Shown here: piece by piece, positions 6,067-6,837 of the stretch | Layout: the number at the start of each line of letters is the position of its first letter | How positions within the stretch are numbered: the first letter of the stretch is position 1 | Assembly (NCBI GenBank): GCA_023459095.1 | Contig: JAEWVQ010000325.1 | Coordinates: forward strand, 1 to 6,837 | DNA from: Pseudomonadota bacterium | Lineage (GTDB): Bacteria > Pseudomonadota > Gammaproteobacteria > Burkholderiales > Rhodocyclaceae | Reading direction: 5' to 3' | DNA length: 6,837 bases | Translations under genes and position numbers: made by a program | The notes under the pieces: generated by a model | The model's input: only the letters and a program-made list of their open reading frames with translations | Database searches by the model: none | What the model was told of the DNA's origin: nothing

Positions 6067-6558
6067 TCAAGGGGGGTCGAGCAGTGCGAGGATGTCCGTC
6101 GTCAGCGCCTCCGGCGCGGTGCCCGGCGCATAGCGCGCGACGACCCGACCGCTGCGATCGACCAGGAACTTGGTGAAATTCCACTTGATCGCCTGCGTGC
6201 CCAGCACGCCGGGCGCTTGCGCTTTCAGATACGCGTAGAGGGGATGAGTGCCGGCGCCGTTGACCTCGATCTTGGCGAACATCGGAAAACTCACCGCATA
6301 GCGCGTGGTGCAGAAGTCCGCGATCTCGGCATCGCTGCCGGGCTCCTGGGCACCGAACTGGTTGCACGGAAAGCCGAGCACGACCAGTCCGCGCACACCT
6401 AGGCTGCGGTGAAGCTGCTCAAGCCCGGCGTACTGCGGGGTGAACCCGCATCGACTGGCCGTGTTGACGATAAGCAGGACCTTGCCGGCATAGTCGGCAA
6501 GGCGAAGGTCGCTGCCGTCCTGGCGACGGACGGCGATATCGTAAAGGGAAGCAGACAT
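6067..6558 (-). CDS. Glutathione peroxidase family thiol peroxidase
   Basis: This 163-residue enzyme reduces hydrogen peroxide and organic or lipid hydroperoxides in the cytosol. The thioredoxin-fold peroxidase motifs are complete: peroxidatic Cys37 in NTASRCGFTPQY, the family signature GFPCNQFGAQEPG (62-74) with catalytic Gln71, and Trp126-Asn127 in IKWNFTKFLVD. It uses Cys, not selenocysteine. Cys83 (ADFCTTRY) sits where thioredoxin-dependent members such as E. coli BtuE carry their resolving cysteine, so thioredoxin rather than glutathione is the likely reductant. Length is normal for bacterial members. The frame extends upstream to 6639, but homology begins at MSASLYDIAVRRQDG, so the ATG at 6558 is chosen; its ribosome site is weak. 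It stands alone, with its own upstream region and a structured spacer behind it. Confidence 0.95.
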   Translation of the reverse strand: MSASLYDIAVRRQDGSDLRLADYAGKVLLIVNTASRCGFTPQYAGLEQLHRSLGVRGLVVLGFPCNQFGAQEPGSDAEIADFCTTRYAVSFPMFAKIEVNGAGTHPLYAYLKAQAPGVLGTQAIKWNFTKFLVDRSGRVVARYAPGTAPEALTTDILALLDPP

Positions 6559-6599
6559 TGTCGACTCACGAAGGCGTGATGATTCCGAGCAGTATGCGC

Positions 6600-6700
6600 C
6601 GGAGGGGCGGGCCGTAGAGTTTCGGGCGATGCAAATCAACCATAATTTGTATTATGTAAACTAAGCTCGGCGAACCTGGAAGTTTTCTCTTGATCCGGAA
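6600..6700 (-). promoter_or_regulatory. Probable promoter/operator region of the peroxidase gene
   Basis: The stretch around 6631-6690 is clearly AT-richer than the rest of the window and lies 75-130 bases upstream of the peroxidase ATG, as a promoter would. The minus strand offers TTTACA and CATAAT-like hexamers, but no pair with convincing spacing can be fixed by eye. Two palindromes (6641-6656 and 6696-6708) overlap it, suggesting regulator binding. The 279 bases from 6559 to the right edge hold no gene I can support. Confidence 0.4.
6641..6656. promoter_or_regulatory. AT-rich palindrome, possible operator
   Basis: CATAAT-TTGT-ATTATG is a perfect 6-4-6 inverted repeat in the AT-rich upstream region. 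Its size and base content suit a dimeric winged-helix regulator of the MarR or LysR kind, though each arm also resembles a -10 hexamer. No regulator gene lies within the window, so the partner is unknown. Confidence 0.45.
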
Positions 6701-6708
6701 TCATTCCG
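6696..6708. promoter_or_regulatory. CGGAATCATTCCG palindrome, possible operator
   Basis: CGGAAT-C-ATTCCG is a perfect 6-1-6 palindrome. A 9-base match in inverted orientation, ATGATTCCG, occurs at 6579-6587, only about 20 bases before the peroxidase ATG. Two sites flanking the promoter would suit a regulator binding on both sides, but chance cannot be excluded. Confidence 0.35.
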
Positions 6709-6818
6709 TGGCATCCGAGGTTGAAGAAAGAGCGCCCTCGCTAGCGGTCGACACTATCGGCGCGGCCTTTCTCCTTCTGGCCATGCGCACTGCCGAACCA
6801 GTCCTTTGTGCCGTCGCC

Positions 6819-6837
6819 CGCTTCATGTCCTGAAGCG
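6819..6837. repeat. Inverted repeat at the right window edge
   Basis: CGCTTCA-TGTCC-TGAAGCG is a perfect 7-bp stem with a 5-base loop that ends exactly at the last base, so it may extend beyond the window. It could be the terminator of a gene entering from the right or an operator of the next gene; the sequence here cannot decide. Confidence 0.45.

Noticed and set aside
6690..6833. Short plus-strand open frame starting TTG (47 codons), or GTG at 6708 (41 codons)
   Set aside because: It has a hydrophobic stretch and a faint GGAA upstream, but no recognisable family, a non-ATG start, overlap with a palindrome, and the complementary strand is equally open. It could be a real small protein but cannot be supported here.

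Overview
The window is a very GC-rich, tightly packed bacterial chromosome segment. All six recognisable genes lie on the minus strand, so transcription runs from right to left. Strong G/C at third codon positions, GTG starts with GTGA stop/start overlaps, and the protein families present suggest a high-GC proteobacterium. My guess is a betaproteobacterium of the Azoarcus/Thauera type, but no marker gene here proves it. No tRNA, rRNA, CRISPR array, transposase or phage gene was seen.

Right part (about 5842-6837): an intergenic region with an AT-rich patch and two palindromes precedes a thiol-peroxidase of the glutathione peroxidase family (6067-6558). Then comes a 225-base spacer containing an elaborate nested hairpin (5889-5963), followed by a Yip1-domain membrane protein (5245-5841). 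A 103-base spacer with a GC-rich hairpin separates this gene from the next block.

Left part (1-5141): four genes form a very tight operon. In transcription order they are an exported or membrane-anchored alpha/beta hydrolase (3930-5141), an alkaline-ceramidase-like CREST membrane hydrolase (3160-3933), a UMF1/Atg22-type MFS transporter (1871-3163), and a long protein with an N-terminal acyl carrier domain fused to a fatty acyl-AMP ligase (minus strand from 1868, running off the left edge). The first two junctions are 4-base GTGA overlaps. The third has a 2-base gap, with the ribosome binding site inside the preceding gene.

The operon reads as a lipid pathway: a ligase that activates a fatty acid and probably loads it onto its own carrier domain, two hydrolases able to cut ester or amide bonds of lipids, and a transporter. 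I infer that it makes, remodels or recycles an unusual acylated or N-acyl lipid. The substrate and product cannot be read from this window, and the genes beyond the left edge would be the most informative. The four-gene set is the best candidate here for an undescribed system.
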